Source: Circinella umbellata
Lineage: Eukaryota; Mucoromycota; Mucoromycetes; Mucorales; Lichtheimiaceae
Direction of reading: 5' to 3'
Assembly: GCA_025093555.1 (NCBI GenBank)
Contig: JAIWNF010000101.1
Coordinates: 27,469-91,468 of the forward strand
Length of the DNA: 64,000 nucleotides
Under the pieces are notes generated by a model. It ran no database searches. It was not told where the DNA came from and saw only the letters and a program-made list of their open reading frames with translations. The stretch's first letter is position 1; each line of letters starts with the position of its first letter. Position numbers and translations under genes: made by a program. Of the stretch, positions 13,854-27,789 are shown piece by piece.

Positions 13854-16800
13854 TCAGTCTAAAATATACTCTTACTATCACCATTAAAGCAAAAAAAAAA
13901 CACTTACCAAATTGTAAATCCCAAGTATTCAATATTTTATGTTGAAGCACTTGTGAAATCGTCATACCAGGTGTACCATATGTCAAAGGTGACAAAAATA
14001 GAAACATACCCAATTGGCCCAAAAGAATCAAAGAAGCAGCCAAATAGGAATATTTTGAAGGTGAAGCTACCATCATTAATGGATGAAATTTACGGTATTT
14101 TGTATTACTTGTACCTTCCAAGCGAGATACAGGTGAATCAATACCATCAATAAACATAAACTGAAATACAGCACCCAATAATAAGTAATTACATGTAGCA
14201 GCAGGTAAATAATGATGTAAAAATAAGGATCGACCCATAGCAAAGAATGGTAAATAATGAGTTAGCCATAAAATCAGAAAGAAACCTGCTGAAGAAATAA
14301 ATCGATGACGTAAAGCTATTATAATGATATATAAAGAATTTTAAGTTATAAGAAAAGATCCAAACACATATACAAGAGAGAAAGAAATCGACATACGTTC
14401 ATCAATAGGTTCAATACCACGTCTTCGTGCAAGTGTATCAGCCAACATGATACCAGCATAAATAGCAATACCACCAATGGAAAGCCACCATCCAAATACA
14501 TTTCCTGTCATATAAATTTGTTCACGGGTGTCATTCTTTGACCAATATGAAATACCACGAATTAAAAATGGCCAAGTAATTGGTGTAGATTGATATGGGT
14601 GAGGTTTAGTTAATCCAGAGTTGTGACGTAACATACGACCTTGAAGTTCAAAGAACTTCATAATAAATGGAATCTTTTTTAATTCCTTTTTCTTGTTCAT
14701 GTTGATTTCCGTGGCTATATTGACCATAAAAGACCATCACTTTTAGTTTAAATAATTATATATTAAGAAATCTTCATCACCTTTTTCCTATTAAAAAACT
14801 TACCATTGAGTCCCTTTATTTCTGTTGCCATCCAAAAGTTAGAACGATCTTGTGTATTCTTATTACCATTCACATCTTGCTGACCTAATCCCCATTCAGG
14901 TAATGTTTTATCGCGTGTCCAAATAGCTACCTTTGTATCTACATGCATTAATTTAACTAATTTCATATGTGTAGACCAAATATTTCCATTATTATGATCA
15001 TCCAAAACAACTTTAAAAAGTGTTTCATTATATTGTTTGTCTTGTTCTACTGTAGTTACTTCTTCATTTGTAGCCATAAGAGGGGAAGCAACATCATGTG
15101 TTAAAAGATTGGTTTCAGTAGATACATGTTCCAATTGAATAATATCATTGTGCCGAACAGGAACACGTTTATCTTTCGAGATGTCTTTAGTTGGTTTTAC
15201 ACGCCAATAACAATTATCATCAGCTTCTTTCACACCAGTGACTTGTTGCCCTTGACTACTAATTCGACCATCATCATAGCGTAATGGATATTTAAGATCA
15301 TGAGAATGTAAATAAGCTTCGGTACCAGGATGATGTATAAGAATTTCATCACCATAATGAATATCTATATATATATACCATACCATATTATTGAGTTTTT
15401 CTTTTGTTTTTGGAGGCATTGTATCCATATTAAAAATAAAAATTTTACCTAATGATTTCATTTTAATAGCGCTATTCTTTAAAGTTTCTTGAAATGCAGA
15501 ACTCATAAAAGTATCACCAGGACCTGACTGGTCCAAGATGATAAAATGAATATAAAACCAGAATAAGTATACAAATATCGGAATAATGATCAATGCGAGG
15601 GCCCGTGCGTTAAAATGTCGCATAAATTCTTTCTATATAAATAAATCGCGTCATTATTTAGCATAATCAAAAATGTCTTTTTTCTCTCCCCTTTTTGTTT
15701 CAAAAAAGAAAAGTGATTCAACTTTCCTCTCTCTCTCCCCCCCCCCAAAAAAAAAAAAAGAAAATCAGAATCATATAGAGTCTTGTTTTTTTTTTCGTTT
15801 TACCATTGTTAAACCACGTTTAATATCCATTAATTCCCATAAATCAACTAGAACACAGATTCCAATGGTAGTAACGACAAATAATCCAACAAGTTTAACA
15901 CTAATATATTTACTCATTAGAAATGTTTCTTTCTCCTTATATAAATATTTTCAAAAAAGAATTCAGTTTACCTAACTGTCATTGCCATTGCTACACCTGT
16001 TGCTATAAGCCAAAACCACCAAGCAGGTGTAAATTCTCTATATAAATTTGAATAGATAACCCCATATTAATAAGTGAAGAAGAAAAATAATAATAAAATT
16101 TATATATACATACTGATATCTTAGTTTACGGAATCGAATATAGCAATAAACAGTCGAAAGCATGTAAAAGACCAACATACTATCCAACATAATTAATCGA
16201 TTTTGAGCTACAGCCGAATTATCTAAAAAAGTTCATCCATTTAAGTATTTTCTATTCCCTTTCTCTCTTTTTTACTCTATAAAGAAAAACTTCTTGTTTT
16301 TTTACCAAGTAAATACATTGCAGCTGATAAAGAACATGTCAATACAGCATATCCTGATTGTCTCATAATGCTATAAATTAACATGACACATAATACATTC
16401 ATAGTAGCAGGTAACATACGTAATCCAATATAAGGTACATTATTTTCAATATAATTATCACCAATATTACCAAAATCAAAATGACCATCATATCCTAATA
16501 AGTATCCAGCAGCTGCTAACATCATTTTTGCAAGTGGAGGATGTACATCAAAGAAATAGGTTCTTTTTAAATAAAATCCTGCAAATTTTCCAAAATGTAC
16601 TTCATCAAAACTATCAAAAAAGAATTATTATTTTTCTTTTCTTTATGGCTACATTTGTATTAATTGTAATACACACTAGTCTTTTCTTTCTTTTTTTCGT
16701 TAACTTACACAACTTCTGCAGGATGCCAAATTTTATAAAATGTTGTAATGCTTCCTAATACTGTGACAATGGCAAGTGCAGTACAATGACTTATAGGGGA

Positions 16801-17078
16801 TGAACCTGATGAACCGGCACGCCAAACTTCCTTTTTTTAATAACAGCAAACAAAAAAGTAAAAACAAAACAAAATTAGAGAAATATAAGTTTTTTTTTAT
16901 TTCTTTCATGTATAAGAACGCGTTCATTCATAACATGATGGTAAAGAAAAATAAATAATAATTAGTTACATAAATGGTTTACCTTTTTCTTTTCTTCAAC
17001 ACTATGTGTAATAGAACTAGAACCAGCTTCTAGTGGATCCACGCGTCTGCGTCGCAGTTTGGGATCACTGCTTGTCAT
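13854..17078 (-). CDS. PMT4: Dolichyl-phosphate-mannose:protein O-mannosyltransferase, Pmt4 type
   Basis: An ER multi-spanning enzyme that transfers mannose from Dol-P-Man to Ser/Thr of secretory proteins. On the minus strand nine phase-consistent exons plus a two-codon terminal piece give about 784 residues (yeast Pmt4 is 762): 17078-16983, 16830-16709, 16610-16306, 16222-16114, 16037-15972, 15900-15804, 15632-14804, 14714-14397, 14315-13908, then 13858-13854. Loop 1 has the catalytic acidic pair in FDEVHFGKFAGFYLK and the DVHPPLAKM motif at about residues 74-100. NIGDNYIE and VPYIGLRM favour the Pmt4 branch over Pmt1/2. A MIR region fills the large exon (roughly residues 330-530), ending in the GLNATEIN transition to the C-terminal membrane block (FLIRGISYW, WWLSIGGIAIYAG). 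The last mini-exon (Asp then TGA) is the weakest call. The start ATG at 17078 opens a basic cytosolic N-terminus. Confidence 0.9.
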
Positions 17079-20000
17079 ATGTAAGAGAGAAAGTACACAA
17101 AGAAAGAAAGAGAGAAAAATGGAAGAAGAGGAGGGTATTAATGTAGCGGACCTAATAAATTAAGAGAAAAGCGAAAAAACGTGGTTGTAATTTACGCATT
17201 ATATAAAAAAAGATAATAATCAGACCATAAAAGGAAAGGGGAGCAACAATGTCTAAATGGTAACATTTCAATTGCCTTTTTCACTGCTGGTTATTAGACA
17301 GTAAGGTCTTCTAATCATCCATTAATCAATCGACACTTCCTATTATATCACTGTTTCTTTTATAATAACGTAGTACTCCTCTGATGACGACTCTATACGA
17401 CAAATTCAGGACGTAAGTTTTATTGTTGTCTTAAAAAGTAGTAGTTAATATATAGAAGAATTATAGAGCTCAATAAAATAATATATTATGGTTATAATGT
17501 TTTTTATTTCATTTATGCAGGGTACATAATGTTGTAATTATTTTATAAATAGTTCATTATGCATCTCAAGAATTTTTATATACTTTTGTTACATCAAAAA
17601 AGAACAACATATTTATTTATAAAAGGTTTTCTGTTGCATCACGAAGCTCACTATCTTATTTGAATTCGTCTGTGATTTCGCCATAACAGAATCAAGTTGT
17701 ATACATTCACCGGAATTCTAGTATGTGTACTTTACTAAACATGTCTGATGGGGTAATGTAGTTAGTACAGAATCTTTCTTCTTTTTGAGACACATAGTAA
17801 TTCTTTGCTATTATTTTCATAAACAATAATTCGATAAGTCATAGCTTACTTATATTATTATAATAGCTATAACAGTACAATGCGTTATTTATAGTAATGA
17901 GCAATAAATAGACACCATTTATTTATCTATAATCCTTTTAAATAAAGTATCAAGCAAGAAAATAAAATATCATGAACAATTCAAATGAGCATATGTTTTT
18001 ATAATGATATTAGGCATAGTAATTACTATAATAAGAAAGACAACAGTTAGTAACTTATAGTTTATCATTGTTACTCTTACCAGTCTTAGTTTATATGAGA
18101 TATGTAAGAGTATTTTCATCTTAATTATTTCTTCAAATTCAAATAAACGATTTATTTGTCTTTCTTTTTATACGCAGATTCAGTAGATTTAAAGACTCGT
18201 ACTATTACAGTATAATGCTTGCAGGTGCAATATATAATTAAGCATTACAAGGGATATTTGGTAAACAAGTCGTTAAATTCCCTTGTTCCACAATTATATT
18301 TTTATCTGGAAGAGAAAAAACGACTTGCAATGTTCTTCAATTCAAGATACATACAATTCTGATAGTCAAAAAAAAAATTGCGAGAATGGACACGTGTTTT
18401 ACTAGTGCTTAAAAAAGTAAATACTTCATCAGTAAGATGTTGACTTTTTGTTTGTAAAAATAAAACTGATAATAAACTGGTTAAAGGTAGAGATTATCAT
18501 TTATAAAAACCCTTTTATTGACTGCATGACTGTTGTTGCGACCACGGGGATGCCAGTCATTGTATGAAATATTCATCATTCGCAATTATATAGTATTCGG
18601 GCGGGTGGATCGTAAGAAAATAGATGCCCAGTTTTGTCTTTAGGCTACGTAATAAAAATATATGGTTCGATAATCACAGCCTAGTATACCAGGATGGGGA
18701 GCATGATTCTTTGCTTTCTGTTATAGGTATAGCACATCATAAGAATGACAGGCCTGACTCTAATTTTTGTTTTACTTCTTGTTGATAAACAATGGTAATA
18801 TATAAACTAGCTGGTTCTTGTTGTTACTGTCAGACAAATTCTGATTGATTTTTTGCTAGTAAAAAAGTCACATTGATTATTCTCTTTGTTCCTGATTTGG
18901 GTTTTGTAAATAATTGTTGCAAAGAACAAATATGTGTTAAACACAGTATCTCATATAATGTCTCTGTATAAAAGATAAAAAATATTCGTTTATGGCATTA
19001 TGCCTTCTTCATCAACGTACCTTGAAATATTCTAAAGCTGTGTATCTATTAATATCTATAATGTATTTAATGTAATCAAAAAAAAATACGAGCCACCCAC
19101 TTTTGAAGTACTGATATTTTCCTCCATTTATTTTTGATTTTATGCTATGAAATACATATTCTGCTTTAAACTATTAGAAGATAATAAAACATGACAGCGT
19201 CTGGTACGAGAATAACAATAAAAAGTGTGCCCAATAAAAAAAAACTATTTTTAAGACTCTTTATTTGATTATAACGCAAAATATATATCTGTTTACTCAC
19301 AAAGGTAACTACCAAGCTAAAATGAAAGAAACAAACGATGTATTTCGTTTTCACTTGTATTTTATTCAAGAAGAAAAAACAGTCAAAGTTTAAGCTTGTG
19401 TTATTACATTCAAAACTATTATAGCCATCATTACATTCTTCTGTTTCCACAAATACATCTTCCTGTGTGTGTACAAAAGTTAGTTACATTTATTTGAAAG
19501 ATAATATATCCAGACATCCCAATATTTCATCCAAGAATAAACCATTAAAATATCATTTAATACATTTACGTATGTGGAAATATCGTGGAATCGATACTAA
19601 TCTTTACTTACACCTTTATCCCAATGGTTTTTGTATAATATTCAGTCGCTGTAGATTTTTGGTGCTTATATTCGTTAAGAACGTGGTCATCAGTTTTACA
19701 AGCAGCATTGTTCACTTGTGTTTCATTTTCTTATTTTCACCTACATCTGTTTGTTTTATTATCGTATACTCCGCTACCTCTCAACCCGTAGCAAAAAGCA
19801 CCTAATTACTTATATACTTTATTCTTTTAGGCCAATCAAGTAGTACAGCTAGTGAAAAAAAGTTATCTTGATCACGGATTCCTGTATAGAAATCGTCATT
19901 CACAGCGTGACTAAGATTGGCTGTTTTAAAGTATATAGTAGCTCGCCTTTTATAGCAATCAGAAAGGTTCTAATCTGATCCACTATTTATTATTTCAAAG

Positions 20001-22398
20001 ATGGCAATTGGTCTAGATACGTCAATTTAGTTTTGGGAATTGCTACGGACACTCCAATCTTATATTTTTTCAAAGACACACAACAATCTAATATAACTAC
20101 ATCGTATCCAACCATTTATACACTATCCATACGGTTATTATCGTTATATGACTCAAAAATGCTTATGAAACTTATATTAGCAACTCAACAATTTTTTGAT
20201 AACAGTTAGTATTTCTTATCTTTTCTCACCATATCATTATGTACATAAGTGGGAGTTGTAGCCCTTATAAAAACAAGACAAACAAGAAACAATGTATCTT
20301 TTGGTGTTACATATAAGCATCCCAATAAGCGCTATTGGTATTGATAACGCTGTTACTATAGCTTATATGGTCCAAGAACTTGGTTGATAACTTTCTATTT
20401 GTGGGGTGTTCGTAAGCCAAAATAAGGGCTGTCGTAACAATTCTCTTTAGTTTTAGTGGTTAGATCAGTCCAGTATTGTAGTTAACTAGTTATTCAATGA
20501 ACATTAATAAACCAAGTCGCAACATAGATTGTATTACTATTGTTACTAATTCAGCAATTGGTCTTCAATATTCTTGTAATATTGTAAATGTAAATGCGAA
20601 TGCATACATTAATATGCATATAAAGGCGTATCAAAGCTTCTATCATATACTGATATGTACATTTGTATTATAGTAACAAAGTCATATATAATTTAGAGGA
20701 AGAGTTACGTGAGGAAATTGGGATATTTTGCGTAGAAAAAAATCAACTGTAAAGAGAAATCACTGTATTTATGTTAAGGTGCTGACTAATTATTTTTGGA
20801 ATTGTATGTGATGATTGTTCGTAAGGATTATTGAAAGCAACAGTTCATAAAAGATGCTTTCTTTTACTAACATAAAAGCATTTATATATGCATTCACTCT
20901 ACATATACATAATATAGTGTTGTACAATGAATTTTTGTATAAATACTGCAGGAGGTGTATATTAGAGAGAAAAATATGAATTAGAAGGAAAGGGGGAGAT
21001 ACACAAAAAATAATGCTTTGATATATAGCCATAAAAAAGTTTGATTATGCAGGTATACCAATAACAGTGTATTAATTATCTGCTAATTATTGTAACTATT
21101 ACTGATTATATGGAGCGAGTAATAATAATGTGGGGTTTAAACAACGCATTAGCACTTATTTATTATTTACCCATATAAGAAATTGTTTTCTCAGATCGGC
21201 AGAAATGGTTTTATTTATTTTCTTATGGCAAACATCACACTAACTCCTTGTTGTGACAGTCAAAAAAAAAGTAAAATTTGAATGAAAACGATATGGTATA
21301 AACTAAATATGCGCTAATGTTCTTTTCATGCACATGCAATATTTGAGCACCATTTTGCATATACGATGGTAATGGTGTAAGATGATATCTAAGATCAAAT
21401 GGTAATTTATACATACGATGCATAGGTATGATGTATGATATTATGTACGTCTGTACCTGAAAAAATGTGCCTCTTTATTTTTTCTTGGTTTTTTTTTTTT
21501 TTTTTGAAGAAAGGGGGATATAAGTGTTACTCTTGTAATTCTATTTGCTTTGTTTATTATTAATTAGGGAAGTCATCAGAACAATGATAATAACAAGTTA
21601 TTAAGTAGTAAAAAGTACAGAAAAAAAAAAGAACCACGAATTTATAATTATAACAAGAATCAACTAACGACCATGTTTATCTATTTTTTATTACTTATTC
21701 TTTGATTATAAAAGAGAAAAAAAGGAGATATGGGTGATATATAAGGGGAAAAGTGTATATAAGGAGCTGATTGGATATAAAAGGGATTATTCATTTGAAA
21801 TTGACATTTTATACCATAATTTTTTCTTTGTGTACTTGGACCCTTACTTTACTAATAAACCTGTCGGTGTATGATGATGATTTTGTTTTGGGGGTGGAAG
21901 GAGTTATTGAGTAAATATAATAATATATAGAAAAAGAAAGAAATAATGAGGTAGGGTGTTATTCTTCATGTTAAAAAAGAAAGTAGGATTTTGAGCACGC
22001 ACGGAATGAAGAAAAAAAATCTCACATATGCTTTTGGTCCTTTGATGTGTTTTATACCACATTTTTTCATCATTTATTTGGCGTGTGAAAATAAATAAGG
22101 GATGTTGTGGAATGGATGAACCTGACAAAAAAAACTATGTTACTTTCACCATATATCAAAGAATGGTTCTGTTCGCAATCGGCTAATAATTAAGGTCTAT
22201 TATCATCAGTATAATAGTTGTTGAGATTGCTATTTAAGGAGCAAAAAAAAGTTTTGGGGAGAAGTTCACCAGACTTTTCAAACGCACACAAACACACAAA
22301 CATATACATAAATAAAATAAAACTTACTTGACCATTTTGGTACTCCTCGCCGCATGTACGATCTGTCTGTCCAAAAATATCAACTTATGTAAAATATG

Positions 22399-22431
<33 letters not shown>

Positions 22432-22663
22432 TTAATATTTGACCTATTATGATATCTTCTTTCTTTCTTTTTACCCTTTGCTTTTCATATCTGTTTTCTT
22501 TTACTCTTTTTTTCTAAGAATAAAACTCTTTTTTCCTTTTTCTATCCTTTTTATTCATACTATCAGCTGACAGCCTTCGACAATCAAAAACTGCAAATCA
22601 TCAAACAAAAAGAATATATTGTAATTGTTTATTAATTTAACTGATAAGATATTTTAAAAAAAA
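17079..22663. other. 5.6 kb gene-free region
   Basis: AT-rich DNA between PMT4 (leftward) and the Ras-GEF gene (rightward). No ORF longer than about 110 codons and no recognised domain. An open stretch of about 76 codons at 19979-20206 (+) reads like low-quality protein but is unrecognised. An (ATA)n microsatellite lies near 22399-22430. It contains two divergent promoters at its edges; the centre may hold decayed transposon or gene remains. Confidence 0.5.
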
Positions 22664-25600
22664 ATGATGGTGATTTCTTTACAATCATCAGCATCTTCTT
22701 CGACACCTACATTGATATCATCATCCACACCTATCATCCACCGGCGACTAAAGTAAATATAAATAACATATTACATATTCAACTGAGTGACAGGAGAGAG
22801 AAAAGATTTTTGGGTTTATTTCTGTTGGCTGACTTTAAGTGGCACTTTTTTTTCTTATTTTCTTTCAAATATAAAAAGACGAAGGTCAAAATCACTCGAT
22901 GCCATAACGATTAAACGTAAAAGTCATCTTTGGCATTATAATGACAATTCAACACCACCCACTTCACCTGTCATTTCATTTGGTCTCAATGCTTCATCGG
23001 AAACGATGACTACAACAGCAACAGCAACAACAACGGAAAGAACGTTACTATGCAACAACAACAACAACAAGAGGAATAATAGGCGGCGACGTCGTCATAG
23101 TTCCAATAGTGTAGTAGAACCTAACACAAATGAATGCTTACGGCTTGCCAATATTTATGGTTGGGTCACCGCAAATAACTCTTCCCATGATACTCGCATA
23201 AAGTAAGCTTATTTTATTTTGACAATTTAAACAGCCATCACTATTTTCCTTTTTTTTCTAACCCACATTTTTTTATACATTAGACAAGGGACATCATCAC
23301 TATCGTTATCACGAAATATTAATAGTTGCGATGATATTTATGAAGTAGAAAAGGAAAATTTCCCATTAATCAATAATAATAACTACGATGATGATCTTGT
23401 CAGTAATTATAATAATGTCTTGGAAGAGAAAACGCATTATGAAGAACAAGAGCGACAAAGGCAACAATTACATGCCTCGCATTCATTTACTCAAGGAACA
23501 ACCAACAAAATTTCAAAAATGTTTACACGGCGAAGAAAATCATTGCATTCAACATCCACCCCCGCTTCTCCTATCACTCCTACCCCTAGCATTGATTTTA
23601 AGCATCATTGTGAACAAGCTAAAGGGATTGTATCTGCTATTATTGCTGCAGCTTCCTCTGAAGAATTAGGCTGGGTTGGTGTTGAGGATAAAAATCAACA
23701 CTATTCTGATGAAGAATTTGATGGTGAAGCATTGAAACAATCAGAAGAAGCACCACCTTCCCCACCGATAGAAAATGATCCACATGTATTCGATCTGCTG
23801 GAACACAATTCTACTACTCGATTTATTACTTTTAGTAAACGCGACGAAAAACTAAGTTCAGCCACGGTGGAAAAACTGGTTGCAAAACTTACCAAAGAAA
23901 TGGGTAAATATATTTTTATATGGAGGGATAATTTACATGCAACCTGTTTTTCCTAGTTGTTGTTTGTTATTGTTTTTTTATTATTGTGGTACAACGATAT
24001 ATGAAAACACCCCATAAAATTAAAAGTCTAATATTAATTTGTCAACCCCATGCCTTACTTCTAGACTCGGAGTTTTTGATGGATTTTTTCTTGACATATC
24101 GACAATTCTTATCACCAATCCGATTATGTAAATTACTTATTTTGCGATTTCGATGGGCACTTATGGAAGATACAGATGAGCGACGACTTGTACGAATCAG
24201 GTAATTGAACTCATTTAATTTATGCTATAAATGGTACTATTATTATTGTTCCCAATGATAATGACTGCAGAGAGAAACTAGGGGAATAAGAAAAAATGAC
24301 ATATATTCTTTTACACAAACAAATAAACAACAGTGATGTCTGCTTATATATTTTCATGCTGCATAAAAAAACAGGAACGCTATTAACTATGTTATATAAT
24401 AGAACGTTTGTTGTTATTCGCCACTGGTTAACTCATTATTGGGCATATGATTTTGTTCCATCACGTACACTTCGATTCATGTTATGCACATTTTTATCCC
24501 AGCTTCGCAACCATTCGATTATTTTATCATCACCACGTGATGCGCGTATTATCAAAAGTCTTCGAAATGTATTAAAACGTCAACGTAAACTATACAGTAT
24601 GAAAGAAGATGAAAATGGATCTATTCGTTCGTCTGTTGATACTTTTTCATCTTCAAAAACAAGACGCATGGCATATTACGGTACCACGGGTAGCACACCA
24701 ACATCAACATTTCCAACTACACGCAGTGGAGGATCACGTAAAGATAGTGCTATTGGAATGACAAGCACAGGATTATCACCAGCACTTAAGGAAATTAAAT
24801 CATCTATATCTACACCTATATTTTTTTCACGGTCCAGACGCGTTTCTTCAACAACCATAACGAGAGCAGGATCATCAGATCATAATACATCACCTCTTCT
24901 TTATCATTCTTATAATCATCATTCGGGGCAGCGAAGACATCACACAAGTAGTATGAATGGATCATCATGGTCAGCTAAGATGAATTTTGGTATTCGAAGC
25001 ATTAAACGAACTGTACCTAGTGTATGTCAATCTTTATGGCACACAGTTCACAATAACACGTGTAGCACATCTGCACCCGGTCAATCAGGATGTGCTTGTC
25101 CAATCAAAATACCAGAACACAAGCGAACCACATCACTGATTCGATCAGCAAGTCGCCTGTTCGATCATCATTATAATAATGGTCAACATCAACCTCAAGC
25201 CTCTATTTCTACACCCATACCTAAACAGCAAGAAAAAGTGCCGTTTTTAGCATCTTCCAGCAGAGCGACCAACAAAGATCCAAAACATCCTAATCCATTA
25301 TGTCCTTTACATACGATTCCAATGACCCCAACCCCCTCACAGCAACATACTTTGAAGCCTAAACATTCAAGTACCACACCCACAATGGATAGTACGGAGT
25401 ATAAACCATTTATTCTTGGATATCGGTCTGAAATAATCGCACAGCAATTTTATATAATTGAACAGAAAATGCTCCAAAATGTTACGTGGGATGAATTAGC
25501 AGAATTAAGGTGGAAAAACAACAATAATAACAGTAGTGGAAGGAGAGCATCAACGATTGTTGTGGCGGAGCAAGGTGAATTAGGAGGTGGTGGTATTGAA

Positions 25601-26729
25601 CAATTGATTAATTATTTTAATATGGTAAGTAAATATCATCTATACCTATATACCCATGTATATATATGTGTGTGTCTATATGTCAGAAATTAGGAACGTG
25701 GAGTCAAGGGTTCTCTCTTACATTGAAACTATTTTCTTTTCCAAATAGACATGCCAATGGGTGGCTTCTGAAATTGTACAAAGTCGATCATTAGAAACAC
25801 GTGTGCGTGTAATTGAAAAGTATATTCGGATTGCTTTGGTAAGTTTTTGTGAGAGGGAGACAATTACATGAGGTTTGTTTCTTACTTATATTTTTCTGGA
25901 ATGAGAACTTTTTATAGAAATGTTATCATCATCACAACTATAGTACATTAATGCAAATTCTTTTGGGATTACAATCGCCAGCAGTATCCAGGTTAGAAAA
26001 AACTTGGCAGCGAATTGATCAATATGAATGTCAAATATTTAATGAATTAAAAGAAATGGCAAAGCCTTTTCGAAATTGGAAAAATGTCAGAATGGCAATG
26101 AATAAGGCGATCGAAAATGTTGCAGAATCTTCGGCTGTTGAAAGTATATTAACATCCAGTCGTACCGATCCTCTTACCACTACGATTGCAAATATTAGTG
26201 GTAGTCAGATAACTAGTACAGCTTCGCAAACTCATGCATCGTCCGGTGATATATCTGGTTGCATTCCATTCTTAGGTCTTTATCTTTCGGATTTGGTATT
26301 TAATGCAGAATTACCTACATTTATTGCTGGACCATCAAGTAATATAAAGGAGGATGAAAATAGTCATCAGGGTGATAATAGCAAAAAGAAAAATGGCGAT
26401 GCTGAGCTGCGATCAAGGTTATCTACTCATTTGGTCAACTATAATAAGTGCCGAATAACAGGTAAAATCTTGGGGCGTTTGCTGTCGTAAAAATTTCATG
26501 TATACTTATCCATTCATTCACTCTATTTAAATATATATTTTTCGCATATGTAGCATCTGTTATCAAACATGTACTGGCATTTCAAGTGTTATCTAGAACA
26601 TACGAATTTAATTTCTATCCAGAACTTTTTTCACGTTTACGAAAATTGGATTTTCTTGATAATATTGAAATACGTAAAGCCAGCCTTTTATGTGAAGAAT
26701 CGAGAACATCACAAGCATCAGCAAAATAA
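22664..26729 (+). CDS. Ras guanine-nucleotide exchange factor (RasGEF_N plus CDC25 catalytic domain)
   Basis: Activates a Ras-type GTPase at membranes by GDP release. Eight exons close in frame to 1066 residues: 22664-22752, 22879-23202, 23284-23903, 24065-24200, 24403-25624, 25749-25838, 25918-26461, 26554-26729. Residues 1-330 are low complexity (Ser, Thr, Asn runs and basic patches) with no SH3 seen. RasGEF_N covers roughly 325-450, with the hallmark DSEFLMDFFLTYR and RTFVVIRHWLTHYW joined exactly across splice sites. A long Ser/His-rich linker follows. The CDC25 domain runs from about 725 to 1040 (IIAQQFYIIEQKML, SLETRVRVIEKYIRIA, PAVSRLEKTW, CIPFLGLYLSDLVF) and carries two low-complexity inserts. 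Domain order matches fungal Cdc25/Bud5/Lte1-like GEFs; which Ras or Rsr1-type GTPase it serves cannot be read from sequence. No damage was seen. Confidence 0.9.
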
Positions 26730-27789
26730 TTATAATTATAATAATTAGTTAGTATTACCCTTCCCTTTTTATTTATTTATTTACTTTAATATATACAATA
26801 TCATGACACACATCTCTTTTAGTACATAAACAATTCTTATTTGGATGTTATTTACACAGATGGCATTCTCATTTTATATACTGTTACAGTACATATTTGT
26901 TGCAATCACCGCTCTATATATTTGTAACCCTTCTATAATTCTATATCATATTGCTGACACTATTGAAACAATCTTATACGCTGAAAATGTTTTTACTTCT
27001 TTATTATTGTCTTCTAAAATCCAGCGTCTCAAAAGACATATTGATCAAGACATCTCATAAAAGAAATTTGAAAATAAAAAATACGCCTGACGAGTGGGAA
27101 AGACATTCTATACTCTATATTTCTAGGAGCAGATTAAGTCACTTTGGAATCTTAGCATTTTTTAGAAAGGAGATAATCTGAACTTATCAAGTTATTAATA
27201 AAATAGATAATATTAATAAGCAATATGCTAACCTAAGCGTAAATAGAGAGGTTTATGGTATGAAGGGGACAAAGTTATATATATGTGTTTGTGATGGTAG
27301 GACTGAGTGGGAGGTTTTTATATTCATATTAATATAGTGGACGACTGAAATGACCAGCACCTGTGGGTATATGGTCACTTCCTTGCGGTATGAGGTGTAT
27401 CGGAAGATAAAAAAAAGTTGGAGAAACGATAATAATAACTAAAACACCCTCAGTGGAGAAGAAGTTATATTAATGTGTGGAGAGATATAATTATGTGGCA
27501 AAAAGAGAGAGAACTAAAAAAAAAGAGGGAATTGGGATTAAGAAAAAATAGGATGAAAGAAAAAATAAAATAAGTAAAGAAATAAAGAAATAAGATAGGC
27601 TGTGGGAGATAACAAAGATAAGAGGGAGCGAGAGAAAGGGCAAATGTAAAATAAGCTATTTCAGGGTGCCGGTTGCTGTTGTAGGAATAACATCTATAGC
27701 TTCTTCTGGAGCTGGTTCATCATCATCAAATATATCATCTGGATGGCTTAGAGAATCAATTTTCCACAATACTTGGATTAGAGCCGGTC
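26730..27789. other. Intergenic, Ras-GEF to LINE remnant
   Basis: AT- and A/G-rich sequence (purine-rich between 27420 and 27640). It includes the Ras-GEF 3' region. No supported gene. Confidence 0.5.

Noticed and set aside
22787..22880. Upstream extension of Ras-GEF exon 2 to the ATG at 22787
   Set aside because: The acceptor at 22877-22878 joins exon 1 in phase; the upstream part reads as intron.
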